A DNA stretch of 64,000 nt from CAYQOX01 sp964419335 (lineage in GTDB: Bacteria; Hinthialibacterota; Hinthialibacteria; Hinthialibacterales; Hinthialibacteraceae), in the NCBI GenBank assembly GCA_964419335.1, contig CAYQOX010000020.1:12876-76875 (forward strand). Reading direction: 5' to 3'. The notes below the pieces were generated by a model. The model was not told the origin of the DNA. It did not search any database and worked only from the letters and a program-made list of their open reading frames with translations. How positions within the stretch are numbered: position 1 is the stretch's first letter; each line of letters opens with the position of its first letter. This document shows, in pieces, positions 54,141-64,000 of this stretch. The position numbers were made by a program, and so were the translations under genes.

Positions 54141-54264
54141 AGCACTCGTTTTTAACGAAGAGAAAAATGTGGAGGCCAGAAAGAGCCCCCACATTAGTAT
54201 CGGCCATAATTTGCGTGGGTAAATCCTTAAAGGGATGCGATTTGGTATAAAGAATGAAAGCGCC

Positions 54265-56496
54265 TCAGTCCGAGGCATAGCCAAGGCTTTTTAGCATCTC
54301 TTCGAAAGCAGGATCATTGATGGGCACACTTTCATATTCAACCGCCTGAAGGGTGCTTATATCGCCCAGTTTTTCGATCCGCTCTACGACATGGGGAGGA
54401 TCGACTCGTTTCTTAAGTTCTTCCAACATGTCGATCAAGCGGGGGATGAAAGTTTCATCTTCCAAGGCGGAGGTACGGATAAAATGATCTTCATCGTCTA
54501 TTTCGAACCATGACTGCAATTCTTCTTCATCAGGGACAATTTTTTTGGAGGCGAAGAGTTTTGTGCGTTCGACCAATTTGGCTTTGTCAAGTTCTTCGGT
54601 GGCGGAGGAAGTCTGATAAGGGCTCACTTCTTGTTCTGTGATTTCTTCGCTTTTGTCCCATATGAAGCTGGCGACGGGTTGAGATTCTTCAGGATCACGG
54701 ATGAGGTCATAGACGAGTAGGCGATCGGCTTTAAGTTGGGCTTTTTCGTGATAGATTGTATCCCGCAGTTGCCAGATAACTTTATAGGCATCGTCCCAGG
54801 CGGCCATTTCGGTATAGAGCAGCCCTTCGGCGTGTAAGATCGGGCTGGTGCCCCAGCTTTGGTTTTCCCAGATGGGGCGCAAGGATTGGCCTTCGAAGCA
54901 ATGTTTGGCGACAAAGTTATCGGAATCACCGATGATATCCAAGATGGTGGGTGCGATATCGATTTGGGATATGGGGTGATCCACCCGGATGCCTTGCGTG
55001 ACTTTTTTGGGGTAATAGAAGATAAGAGGGACGCGAAGATCGTTATCGTACATAAACCAATGGTCAAAATAGACGTCATGTTCACCCAGATTTTCGCCAT
55101 GATCTGCGGTAAAAACGATCATGGTGTTGTCATCCACTTGGAGGCGCTTTAACGCGTCCATCAAATCCGAAATTTGATCATCCACATAGGTGGCTTCCGC
55201 TCCATATTCTTTACGGTAGTAGTCTAAATCGCGAAATTGCTGAGCCCAATCTAAAATTTGTCCTTGCCAATTGACATTGAAGATGGCATTGTCCATGGAG
55301 GTATGTTCTTCCGCCACGGGGTTATCGTCATAGTACATTTGATGAAGATCCCCTTCGGCATGATAGGGAGCGTGGGGATCATAGTAGTGTACCCATAGAA
55401 AATATGGTTGGTTATGCACTTCTTCCAGCCAATTAATGGCTGCGTCGGTGGTGACGCCGGCAGTGCGGGTTAACGCAGAGATGTTATTAATTCCCTTCTC
55501 TTTCTGCCACTCGGGGTTTACTTGTTGATAGGTATCGAATCCCTTTCCAAGACCAGACATTACATCATCCATATGAAATACACTGATCGCAGCGCCGGTG
55601 GTATAGCCGTTTTCGTTCATGAGTTCGGGCAGTCGTGGGATACGTTCGGCTAAATGATAGTCATTATTTATGGCACCATGCTCGTAGGGATAGAGGGAAG
55701 TTAAGATCGAGGCATGAGAAGGTGTGGTGGTGGGCATGGTGGCGAATACGTTTTCGAAAAGGACGCCATGGTTGGCGAGGAAATCGATGGTGTCGGTTTC
55801 GACCCAAGGATTGCCGTAGCAACTTAGATAATCGGAACGCAGGGTATCGACGGTAATAAGAATGACATTGGTTTTATCGTGGGAAGTATGGGTATCATCA
55901 CGACCATCGGATTGTAAAACAGGGTTACCCCACACCGCCCAATCAAAGTTATTATTTGGTTCCGAGTTCTCTTCACTGGGGAGGGTTTCAAAGATGAAGG
56001 TGGTGGAAGTATTTTCGAACTCGTCGAGGGCAATTTCTTGAGATAGCCACTGACGTTCGTCTTCGTTTTCTTTGGGATTTATATATTGATGGAAGATCGT
56101 ATCCTCTTCCCCTTGTTCAGAGACGGTTTTAATGATGAAGGTTACTCCATCCCCTTCTTCCTGCCAACATTCTTCGCGGATACCTATTTTGAATTGCAGG
56201 CTTGCGTTTTCACCCACAAAGACATCTTCAAAATAAATCTTGGCGGGAGGATGTTGATAGATACATTCATGGGGAATGCCATTAATTTCATAGAAAGCGG
56301 GGAAAACAGCTTGGTCATTGGCTTCGATGGTGGCGGTATCTAAAAGGAGTAAAAAATTGGATCTGATATCTGTTTGGACAGTGGTTGATGTTCCAGAGGG
56401 TGTTGTTTGTTCGAGGTGAGTTTCTTCATCGTGTTTTGAACAGGCATGAAAAAGAAGTATTCCTATGAAGAAAGCAACCCATTTATACGTCATCAC
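54265..56496 (-). CDS. Sulfatase-like lipoprotein with Thr at the formylglycine site
   Basis: A 743-aa alkaline-phosphatase-superfamily protein. A lipoprotein-type signal ends at Cys19 (LLFHACSK). An N-terminal beta domain is followed by the sulfatase-like core from about residue 209: Asp217 in TVDTLRSD, and TADHGENLGEH for the metal site. The sulfatase signature C/S-x-P-x-R reads TTPSH (Thr257 to His261), so there is no Cys or Ser to become formylglycine. Thr nucleophiles occur in phosphoglycerol transferases and some phosphatases of this fold, so phospho-ester or phosphonate chemistry is more likely than sulfate hydrolysis. The start is a GTG directly followed by ATG, with GAGGAG upstream. 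Confidence 0.85.
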   Translation of the reverse strand: MMTYKWVAFFIGILLFHACSKHDEETHLEQTTPSGTSTTVQTDIRSNFLLLLDTATIEANDQAVFPAFYEINGIPHECIYQHPPAKIYFEDVFVGENASLQFKIGIREECWQEEGDGVTFIIKTVSEQGEEDTIFHQYINPKENEDERQWLSQEIALDEFENTSTTFIFETLPSEENSEPNNNFDWAVWGNPVLQSDGRDDTHTSHDKTNVILITVDTLRSDYLSCYGNPWVETDTIDFLANHGVLFENVFATMPTTTPSHASILTSLYPYEHGAINNDYHLAERIPRLPELMNENGYTTGAAISVFHMDDVMSGLGKGFDTYQQVNPEWQKEKGINNISALTRTAGVTTDAAINWLEEVHNQPYFLWVHYYDPHAPYHAEGDLHQMYYDDNPVAEEHTSMDNAIFNVNWQGQILDWAQQFRDLDYYRKEYGAEATYVDDQISDLMDALKRLQVDDNTMIVFTADHGENLGEHDVYFDHWFMYDNDLRVPLIFYYPKKVTQGIRVDHPISQIDIAPTILDIIGDSDNFVAKHCFEGQSLRPIWENQSWGTSPILHAEGLLYTEMAAWDDAYKVIWQLRDTIYHEKAQLKADRLLVYDLIRDPEESQPVASFIWDKSEEITEQEVSPYQTSSATEELDKAKLVERTKLFASKKIVPDEEELQSWFEIDDEDHFIRTSALEDETFIPRLIDMLEELKKRVDPPHVVERIEKLGDISTLQAVEYESVPINDPAFEEMLKSLGYASD

Positions 56497-56617
56497 TCTT
56501 TCATCTCCTCATATTAACTTATGGAATATTAATAATTTCTGGAGTCTTACTCCGAATGGATACATCGTAGATTGATTTCATATAAAAAACTACCGGGATA
56601 TTCAAAGAGCAAGTTTT

Positions 56618-56660
56618 TTTTGAATAAAAGAAGGGCGGAGCCCATGAAGCACTCCGCCCA
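56618..56660 (-). terminator. Terminator after the right-edge giant gene
   Basis: Perfect 8-bp stem GGGCGGAG / CTCCGCCC with an 11-nt loop, followed on the minus strand by TTCTTTTATTC. It lies about 25 bp past the stop at 56685. Confidence 0.85.
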
Positions 56661-56684
56661 TTCTTGGCTTACGTGAGGATGAGA

Positions 56685-59600
56685 TTATTCGATCTCATGG
56701 GTGTTGGCTACATCGACGAAGACGGCGCTGCTGGATGGATTGGTTTCACCCGGATAAGCATTGAAGCCAGCGAAGAGACCGTAGTCCACTTCGTTCACCA
56801 CAACGCCAGACCAGCCACTTACTTGTGTACCGTCAAATTCAAGTTTGAAGATACGTAGTTTGGACTGAGGCGCAACGGCTTCTGCTTCAATGGTCATATC
56901 GTTCATGGAGACGGCATTGGCCGTGAATCCACCCATATCAATCTCTTCGATCGTCAGTGAATCTTCGTTCTTGATCGAGTAGAGAGCCCCTGTACCGACA
57001 ACCAACTCGGCACCGTTCATGGTGACGCCATCGATTTCACCCGCGGCGATGCTAATGGCACCGGAGGGGTTCGTATCGAGCGAGAAGGTGGTCATGTTAC
57101 CGTTTTCAGCGTAGTTGTAACCACTCACACTATCATCAGCGATCTGAGGTAGGATTACGTTGATGAAGCTGGAAATCTGAACACCGCTTGGTGATTCGAT
57201 TCCTGCATCATGGCCTGTACCTGCAGCGATGATTTCTTGGGTGCCATCGGCGTTAAGGTCAGCGACGGCATACTCCGCACCACCACGGCCACGGAACTTA
57301 GTACCGAAACCTGCCCATGGTGTGCGTTTGGCGACTCCGGCAATACCTTCTCCACCTGTCTCTTCAATATCGAGGAGATGGAAGAGGGTTTGTGAAGTAG
57401 CGCTTGTGCCTTGGCCAACGATGAGTTCGTCAAGACCATCGCCATCCACATCACCGGCGCTGAGGCTGACAACACCGCTTGCGTTGTTGGTTAAGGCATT
57501 TGCGGCTAGACCGGCGAACTGACCAACCACTTCCCAACCGTTGGGAGCGGGCTGACCGGTGTACTGCCACAAGCGAACCACACCGTTACCACCAAAGCCT
57601 TGGGCGATCGCGATCTGGTTGGTTCCGGATCCTACGAAGTCACCCACAGCGGCTGGTAGATCACCGTACTTGTAATCAACAGGCCGTTCATCACCAACAG
57701 GGAAGGCCATTCTTGGGTGACTCACGGTCATGCCGGTTCTTGGATTGCGTACGATGAACATATTGGGATAGGTTGCATCGCTGACAATCGGCCCGAAGGT
57801 AGTGATGATATCGATTTCACCATCGTTGTTAATGTCTCCAGAAGTGACATAGGTACCGCGGCTGGTGCCACCACCGATCTTGTCGTTGAAGGTATCCGGC
57901 ATAGCAATCACAGAGCGAATACTTTGATTGATGTTGTAGGACGCATTTGGATCAAAGTTTCGCATATTCACGAACGTATCACCGCCGAGCCCTTGAGCCA
58001 CAATCACTTCATCTACGTCAGGTGCGACTTCTGGGGCAGTGGTTCGGATGGTGTATTCATGGCTGTTTTGCAGCCCAGTGTCATCCGAGGCACCGAAGGC
58101 CACGAGGATATCGTCTGACACATCGAGCGGTATCATCACCGTGAGAGTGGCATTGACGACATCTTTACCGGTCTTTCTGAATTCAACAAAGTTGGAGCTT
58201 AATTCTTCACCGCCGACCGTAACTTCGTGGTTAGTGAAGATGTTGTCACCATCAGGATCCGAGACGGTGATTTGGAACTGAGCCTGTTGACCTGCTTCAG
58301 CTCTTACAAAGTCTCCGTTTTCGATGGGTTCAGCTGCTCCTTCGTTGATTGAGACTTGTGAAGTAATGGTTGGAGCCTGGCTGACGTTAACGATATCAAT
58401 TTCTTTCGTCGCGCTATCAGACCAGATGCCATTGCTAGCTGCCATTGTGAGAACGAATGGATCGGCTGGATTATCCGTCTTCGGCGTATCTGATTCTTCG
58501 AAGGACGGTGTGTAGGTAATCACAGCGTTGACTGTACTGGTACCCGAGGTGACCACTTCGATGGGGGTCATGGGTTCGGGTGTTGTATCGGTAGTGAATT
58601 CGAGAATTTCATCACCGGGCTCGACAGCGACGGCTGTGATTTCAAGTGTTTCTTGTTCTTTGACTTCTACGGTATCGCCAACGGTTGCGTCTTGTTCATC
58701 ACCGCCCGAGACGATCGAGACCACGTCAAGTTCTGGGGTAGCGGCGACCGGAAGGATATTCACCAGGATGGAGGTGTTATCCATGGCGATATCGCTGCCA
58801 TCACCCACAGTTAGATCAACAGCGAAGGTTGCCGATTCGGTATCACCGGTTACGGCAGTGTACTTCGGAGTGAAGGAGAATTCGGATTCGCCGATACCAT
58901 CAGCGAAAGCGGCTGTGGCATCGCCAATGGCGATATTTTGTGAATTAAACTCAGCGACGTATTGATCATCGCTTAAGTCGGTGTTTGTACTGGCCGTCAC
59001 TGTCAGTGCGCTGTCACGATTGGCATCGGAAGCACTCACGACCACTTGGAGGCTAGAGCCTTCGGGGATGGTGACTTCGCGTACATCTTCGCCCGCGGCT
59101 TGGTTCCAACCGGTCACATCGGCAACGATGGTAGCGCCAGAGATTGCATCCGCCGAGGTCACTTCTGTCACAGCCAGGATCTCATCAAAGAGGGCCGGCT
59201 GGTTGAAGTTCACGGTGAAGACATCGCTATTAACGGAGTTTGAAGCCACATCCGTTGCCACGCTTGAGGCGCTCATGACGTTGTCCGCGTTTGGATCGGT
59301 GTTCAGCAGCGGTGTTACGCTGAGGGTAAGATCCAAGGTTTGGGTTGGATCGTCAGCCGTCTTGGTGAAGCCATCACCATCGGTTGTCGCAGTGAAACCG
59401 ACTGGTGGATCGGGCATGATCTGCCAGGAGACGGAATCCATTCCGCCTGCATCGAAGGCAGAGGTAGTCAGGTTAAAGGTTTCGCCTGCATTGGCGGTAA
59501 ATACAGTCTCTTCGACTTCAACACTGTCTCTTAGGACTGTGATGACTGGCGTAGCATCCAAGAAGTAGGTTGAAGTCGTGGCAGCACGGCTGTTGCCTAC

Positions 59601-62600
59601 GGTATCGGTTGCTCTCACGATGAAGTTGAAGGAACTGACAGGCTTACCATCTTTTCCTACTACCGGGACTTCAACTTCGAATGTACCGGAGATGAAGGAA
59701 CCGGAAGTACTAATGCCAGAGATATCACTGTCGATGTCGAACTTATCGGAGGTGATGGAGATATCGCCAAAGTTTGGATTGTTGAAGATAGCCAAGGGGC
59801 TGTCTACCGTTTCGGAAATCTCAACTTCGACATCCAGCACTGTTCCAACTTCGACCACAGAATTGCCGGGGAGTCGGCTGTCAACACCAAGTTCTTCGCC
59901 TTCGGCAGATTTTGCATTTCCGGAATTGAGCCTCACCTGGAGTGAGTTGTATGCCGGTGCATAGTTATCGACAGCGACTGCGGTGTTGGAATCCAAGACG
60001 TCGGCATCCCATACGGTATTGCTTGGTACGTTGTGGGCGTCATCTTTGAGAGTTGGGGTTGCAAGGACGACACTCTTTGAGGAAGAGGCGGACTTGCCAA
60101 CATCTTGAGAGACGGACACTTCGTAAGTTGCCAAGATCACGCTTGCATCATCACTTTGTGAAATGACTTGTACGTGATCCGCACCGAGGAGTGACACGTT
60201 GGTAAGTTCTGGAGAGAATCCAGAGAGATTAGCCGTTACACTTTCGAGCAGATCTGCTACGGCTTGATCCACATCGGAAGTATCGAGTGTGAAGACATCA
60301 CCGGCGTTTTCACCCAATAGATAGCGGAAACGATCATCGCCATTGGAAGCGATATTGGGATTGGTCATCACGTAACCCACTTTTAGCTGATCGCCGCCAC
60401 GTACACGGTTTGGTGTATTATCCGGCACGTTCGGAGCAAGTGGGAATCCAGCACGACCGTCGGAACCTTCCGTGATATCGTGGGTACTATCCAACGCGCG
60501 AGCACCAAGGGTGATGGAGGTGTCGGCGGTTGGGCGTTGGGAATCGATGGCGAACTTCACCGTTTCAGTTTCTGAACCAGCGAAACCACTTTCAGGATCA
60601 TCCACCGTAATCGTGATTTGACCTTCCATATTGGGTTTGGCACCGGGTTGGACAACGATAGCCGGTAAACCAAGCACGTTATGTAATTTTTTATCGAAGG
60701 TTTCGACATCCTCAGGAATATCATCCGCGGCAACGCCTTCATGATCCAGTGTCTTGCCAACGGCTAAGGTGGCGTTCGTCGGTACGTTACTCACATTACC
60801 GATTACATTCGTATCAGCGATTGCGACTGTAGCATCCAGTATATTCTCGAAATCGTAGAGCAGATAGCGCCATTCGGCGGCGACAAGTTCATCGTCGGTC
60901 AGTTCGACACTAGAAGGTACGATTTCGTCGAATGTGTTAGACAGATCATCTGGATAGAGATCGCTTAAGTCGGCTACGATTGAATCAGGTATACTGCCAT
61001 CGAAGGTGGTGATTGTCGCATTGAGGACAATTTCGTTGCCTGGGCGTACTTCGAAAGTAGCGGATACTCCATCGACTTTGTTACTGCCGATACCGAGTTT
61101 GCTCGCACCGGCTTCTTCAGAGATGCCGTCGACGCTCATTGTCAGAGCGGCTGCACCCGGTCCACTGGCGCTGATCGACAATTTAACGGGTGCCTCTGAG
61201 CCAATGGATGGATAGAGATCTGTTTCTTCGATATTTGCGAACTGGTCTTCCGTGGTAACCGTAAGAATCTCAGGAGGTCTGGAGAGTGGGTTATCCACGA
61301 CTCTGACGGCTTCGGTTACGAAGAAGACAGAACGAGTAGCCGAGGCGACTATGGGAGTGCGGCCGGATTTGTCTGCATCATCCACCAAGCGTTTTACACC
61401 TGATTCGGGTTGCAGTTTTGCACGCCAGTTAACGTTTGGTCCCTGTAGATGTTTTTCTTCGGTCCCGTCGGTAACGATGGTAGCCGCCCAAACGATCCAA
61501 TTGGAAGCCTGAGCATTGACCAGGTTATTACCGGCTTCGTGGGAAACGATTCGATTATAGAGATCGCTGAGGGTGATACTATCTTCTTCACCATCAGATT
61601 TGAGGAACAAGGCTTGACCGGCAACGACAGGGCCTTGGGTGTCGATTTCGATATCTGATACAAGTGGTTCCTCTTTGTAATTGTTTCTTGTATCCGTTGC
61701 TTGAGCGACATACTCGGAAGCATTATCTGTGTAGTAATTACCGAGTAGATCAAATGTGGTAGGTGCTTCACTACCGACATCGAATACGATGTTTAGATTT
61801 GACTTCGTAGCAGGTGTCGTATCGACGATAACAGCGTTTCCTTCAGTTACAGCACTGTCTTTAGAACCACCAGAAACCTCAACGATGAAGTTCTTTCCAT
61901 CTGCGGAAGCAGCAGTAAAGGATGTGGCAATCGGATCAGTCAGATCTGGAGTGTCGGAAACATCGTATTTCGCCTGAAGTTTTGTATCCACCCCGACTCG
62001 GGTTGGACGGAGAATCTCGCCGTCGGCGCTAAAGAGAGCGGGTTGATAGTGGGTATCTGCTTCTTGGCCTTCGTAGAGAACATCCATGACCAGATTCTCG
62101 ATCACAGGTGGTTGTGAATCGAGTTCGATTTGGGAAGAGTCCGTACTTGTGACATTACCAATGTTGTCGCCGGCTTTGACTGTAAACCATGCGGGATTGA
62201 CATTGGCATTGGCAGCAAACTCTAAGCCAGGATGACCTGTATTTTCGAAGTTTTCGGTATCAGGACTTTCATCCTTGTAGCCAAAGTAGGCGGTGATGCG
62301 AGTGTTGGTACTGTTACGGATGTCATCCGCGGGACTATCTGACCATACTGTGGGTCCATCTCCTGAGAATTTAATCCAGGTCGGTGCGATAGAACCTTGA
62401 TCTATTACTGTGCTGAGTTCATCAATTGCAGCAATACTAGCGTTGACAACGCTCCTAGCGGCTGCAGCGCTATCCTCTTCTGCTTCTAGAACGGCTGCAA
62501 ATAGACTACTGGGGTAACCCCATTCGTCGGAGGCATCAGGCCAATCGAAGGAGACCTTGATTGTGGCGGATGCACCGTTGCTTGGGTTTAATTCGCTACC

Positions 62601-64000
62601 GGCATAAGGTTTACCTGCTTCGAAGTAGTTGACTTCGAGAGAGTCTGCCACCAATTCGGGGGCGGTATTATCAACATTGAAGCCCGGAGCCACGCGTTCA
62701 CCCACATTCCCGGCTGGATCGGACACGATGATGGGGATGGTAGCGTCTTTGGCTCTTATGCTCGCGGCATTTCCGACTTCAATCTCGAAGGTAGCCCGTA
62801 CGGTTGTACCAGAGACTCTGATATCTTTCGCACCCACTTCTGAACCGGCTCCATATTTGGAGAAGTTAGCGGTTGCGCTTTCAATATCATCAAAGACCGG
62901 ATCATCGTTGTTAACCCGGATGACGACTCGAACGGTATCGCCCGCGTTAACGGTTGTTGTTCCATCTTCAATCAGACTAGCATCGGTTCGTACCGGTGGA
63001 TTGCTACCATGTTGTACAATCCAGTCACCTTCAAATTCATTCATAACACCGGCATAGTCGGTCACGTAGTTGATGTCACGTTTGGCGTTCATCCAAACAG
63101 TGCTGATGTTCGGTGCGCCGTCATAGGTGAAGATGAAGTTATCAGAGTTTTTAACCGCATCTAATTTTGATGCATCCACAGCGGCTAATTTAACCCGTCC
63201 GGTGTCTACGTCTATCCCTGCTTCAGGAGGAGGATCAGAGACAGTGGCTCTCCATGCAACGGTAACGGTTCTTGTACCGTCATTTTCATCAATGTCATAT
63301 GAAATTCTATCTGTTGCTTTAATATCGGTCGCATCTTTTACAAAGTAGGAGAGATTAGCGGTATAATCCGTATTGTCTGCTGTGTCTAATGCATCGGCAT
63401 TAAATACACCGGTTACATCGATAACCGAACCAGCACGGACCGTTAGATCATCCGTAGCATCGCCTACAATCGGTGAGGATACTTCGACAATTTCACCTTC
63501 AATACCTGTGGGGGCTCTTCCATCAACAAAAAGCCCAACTGTGTCTGTATCGGGTTTGGCTTTGGAACTACTTGTTACTGATATGATTGCTTTAGCTGAG
63601 GATTCAAAGCCAATCGCTTCGGCATCAATATCATCCGCACTTATTTCGAATGTGGCGTAGACGATAGTTTCTTTATCCGCCTCAGTAGCGATTAAACTAT
63701 AGTATTCAGACCATTCGAACTCATCAGTTGCAGAAACTGTGGTTGGAGACACACTAGCGCTTCCGCCAAATTGGCTAAAGTCCGCAGTCAACCATTTCTC
63801 ATCGTCATCGAAGGGGCCACCGCCTTTTTCGCCATCTCCAACTCTTACGACAAGTTGTAGCGATGAACCTGGTACAATAGCGGCTTTGTAATCGTCGATG
63901 CCAAAGTCGCTCCATGTTCCATCGGTGCTTTGTACTAATAGATTATCTTCGTGATTGTTAGAAATTTTGAAACTATGTACAACAGGTTCAGGCCGATCAA
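56685..64000 (-). CDS. Giant modular surface protein with Ig/cadherin-like and FG-GAP regions, 5-prime end outside window
   Basis: Partial gene: the frame is open to the right edge, so at least 2438 residues are present and the N-terminus is missing. A TTG near 63791 is not the start, because coding continues upstream (through WSDFGIDDYKAAIVPGSSL). The sequence is acidic, Cys-poor and almost wholly beta. A module recurs at least five times with the signature TA[ND]-x-S-x-[FYL] (TADFSQF, TANLSYF, TANFSKY, VADLSDL, TANLSGF), often followed by ATFE and an Asp-x-x-x-Pro turn. Cadherin-like Ig repeats fill the middle. The last 450 residues carry FG-GAP-type calcium loops (DINNDGEID, DVDGDGLDE, DLNADGTQE). 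It is probably an extracellular adhesin or matrix protein. No dockerin, LPXTG or PEP-CTERM anchor is seen at the C-terminus. Confidence 0.85.
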   Translation of the reverse strand, partial: DRPEPVVHSFKISNNHEDNLLVQSTDGTWSDFGIDDYKAAIVPGSSLQLVVRVGDGEKGGGPFDDDEKWLTADFSQFGGSASVSPTTVSATDEFEWSEYYSLIATEADKETIVYATFEISADDIDAEAIGFESSAKAIISVTSSSKAKPDTDTVGLFVDGRAPTGIEGEIVEVSSPIVGDATDDLTVRAGSVIDVTGVFNADALDTADNTDYTANLSYFVKDATDIKATDRISYDIDENDGTRTVTVAWRATVSDPPPEAGIDVDTGRVKLAAVDASKLDAVKNSDNFIFTYDGAPNISTVWMNAKRDINYVTDYAGVMNEFEGDWIVQHGSNPPVRTDASLIEDGTTTVNAGDTVRVVIRVNNDDPVFDDIESATANFSKYGAGSEVGAKDIRVSGTTVRATFEIEVGNAASIRAKDATIPIIVSDPAGNVGERVAPGFNVDNTAPELVADSLEVNYFEAGKPYAGSELNPSNGASATIKVSFDWPDASDEWGYPSSLFAAVLEAEEDSAAAARSVVNASIAAIDELSTVIDQGSIAPTWIKFSGDGPTVWSDSPADDIRNSTNTRITAYFGYKDESPDTENFENTGHPGLEFAANANVNPAWFTVKAGDNIGNVTSTDSSQIELDSQPPVIENLVMDVLYEGQEADTHYQPALFSADGEILRPTRVGVDTKLQAKYDVSDTPDLTDPIATSFTAASADGKNFIVEVSGGSKDSAVTEGNAVIVDTTPATKSNLNIVFDVGSEAPTTFDLLGNYYTDNASEYVAQATDTRNNYKEEPLVSDIEIDTQGPVVAGQALFLKSDGEEDSITLSDLYNRIVSHEAGNNLVNAQASNWIVWAATIVTDGTEEKHLQGPNVNWRAKLQPESGVKRLVDDADKSGRTPIVASATRSVFFVTEAVRVVDNPLSRPPEILTVTTEDQFANIEETDLYPSIGSEAPVKLSISASGPGAAALTMSVDGISEEAGASKLGIGSNKVDGVSATFEVRPGNEIVLNATITTFDGSIPDSIVADLSDLYPDDLSNTFDEIVPSSVELTDDELVAAEWRYLLYDFENILDATVAIADTNVIGNVSNVPTNATLAVGKTLDHEGVAADDIPEDVETFDKKLHNVLGLPAIVVQPGAKPNMEGQITITVDDPESGFAGSETETVKFAIDSQRPTADTSITLGARALDSTHDITEGSDGRAGFPLAPNVPDNTPNRVRGGDQLKVGYVMTNPNIASNGDDRFRYLLGENAGDVFTLDTSDVDQAVADLLESVTANLSGFSPELTNVSLLGADHVQVISQSDDASVILATYEVSVSQDVGKSASSSKSVVLATPTLKDDAHNVPSNTVWDADVLDSNTAVAVDNYAPAYNSLQVRLNSGNAKSAEGEELGVDSRLPGNSVVEVGTVLDVEVEISETVDSPLAIFNNPNFGDISITSDKFDIDSDISGISTSGSFISGTFEVEVPVVGKDGKPVSSFNFIVRATDTVGNSRAATTSTYFLDATPVITVLRDSVEVEETVFTANAGETFNLTTSAFDAGGMDSVSWQIMPDPPVGFTATTDGDGFTKTADDPTQTLDLTLSVTPLLNTDPNADNVMSASSVATDVASNSVNSDVFTVNFNQPALFDEILAVTEVTSADAISGATIVADVTGWNQAAGEDVREVTIPEGSSLQVVVSASDANRDSALTVTASTNTDLSDDQYVAEFNSQNIAIGDATAAFADGIGESEFSFTPKYTAVTGDTESATFAVDLTVGDGSDIAMDNTSILVNILPVAATPELDVVSIVSGGDEQDATVGDTVEVKEQETLEITAVAVEPGDEILEFTTDTTPEPMTPIEVVTSGTSTVNAVITYTPSFEESDTPKTDNPADPFVLTMAASNGIWSDSATKEIDIVNVSQAPTITSQVSINEGAAEPIENGDFVRAEAGQQAQFQITVSDPDGDNIFTNHEVTVGGEELSSNFVEFRKTGKDVVNATLTVMIPLDVSDDILVAFGASDDTGLQNSHEYTIRTTAPEVAPDVDEVIVAQGLGGDTFVNMRNFDPNASYNINQSIRSVIAMPDTFNDKIGGGTSRGTYVTSGDINNDGEIDIITTFGPIVSDATYPNMFIVRNPRTGMTVSHPRMAFPVGDERPVDYKYGDLPAAVGDFVGSGTNQIAIAQGFGGNGVVRLWQYTGQPAPNGWEVVGQFAGLAANALTNNASGVVSLSAGDVDGDGLDELIVGQGTSATSQTLFHLLDIEETGGEGIAGVAKRTPWAGFGTKFRGRGGAEYAVADLNADGTQEIIAAGTGHDAGIESPSGVQISSFINVILPQIADDSVSGYNYAENGNMTTFSLDTNPSGAISIAAGEIDGVTMNGAELVVGTGALYSIKNEDSLTIEEIDMGGFTANAVSMNDMTIEAEAVAPQSKLRIFKLEFDGTQVSGWSGVVVNEVDYGLFAGFNAYPGETNPSSSAVFVDVANTHEIE

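Noticed and set aside
63789..63791. TTG as the start of the right-edge giant protein
   Set aside because: The frame stays open and protein-like to base 64000, so the true start is outside the window.
1..64000. tRNA, rRNA, CRISPR array, insertion sequence or prophage
   Set aside because: Intergenic regions were read for cloverleaf ends, repeat-spacer patterns and transposase motifs and none was convincing; a tRNAscan or ISfinder run could still find a weak case.

Overview
The window looks like a scaffold from an uncultured, heterotrophic, Gram-negative bacterium. Evidence for an outer membrane is a confident KDO-8-phosphate synthase next to a heptose-kinase-like PfkB protein, several secreted or Tat-exported proteins, and a polysaccharide-type ABC permease. 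The accessory content (GH127/DUF1680, DUF2961/GH172, DUF362 with NapG/NapH-like ferredoxins, DUF3857-transglutaminase-TPR proteins, a sulfatase-like protein, FG-GAP proteins with Thr/Pro linkers) resembles Planctomycetes-like or candidate-phylum genomes such as Sumerlaeota or Hinthialibacterota. That placement is an impression from gene content, not a phylogeny. Two N-runs (16391-16400 and 19029-19128) show this is an assembled scaffold, and both joins look like assembler artefacts.

Layout. 1-3.3 kb: S41 protease, cyclase-family hydrolase, and a convergent class I aldolase (DapA superfamily). 3.4-11.5 kb: one 2682-residue cytosolic protein of unknown function with an ATP-grasp-like C-terminus. 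11.8-14.7 kb: HAD phosphatase, PfkB/RfaE-like kinase and kdsA, a probable KDO/heptose group. 15.2-18.6 kb: a DUF362, NapH-like, NapG-like iron-sulfur operon. 18.8-19.3 kb: a broken DUF429 gene at an assembly join. 19.4-28 kb: secA, trkH, gmk overlapping a deacetylase, DUF2961 and a Nif3-like protein. 28-37.3 kb: a response regulator with PP2C output and two coupled TPR-DUF3857-transglutaminase paralogues. 37.5-41.5 kb: a coupled pair of secreted carbohydrate-active proteins, the second GH127. 41.5-48.2 kb: two-domain PPK2, thrS with a structured leader, a Gfo/Idh oxidoreductase, an orphan ABC-2 permease and a nucleoside phosphorylase-like protein. 48.3-64 kb: surface proteins (SGNH hydrolase, P-domain/FG-GAP protein, sulfatase-like lipoprotein and a giant modular protein running off the right edge).

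The most notable observations are a three-copy structured intergenic repeat (85-198, 26683-26807, 50090-50184) whose stems are preserved by wobble or compensating changes; the giant unassigned protein; a transglutaminase pair in which one member has lost the catalytic Cys; the ferredoxin operon whose two subunits end in opposite-charge tails; and the recurring TA[ND]-x-S module in the right-edge giant protein. I saw no rRNA, tRNA, CRISPR array, transposase or phage genes. All assignments come from reading the sequence; no database search was run.
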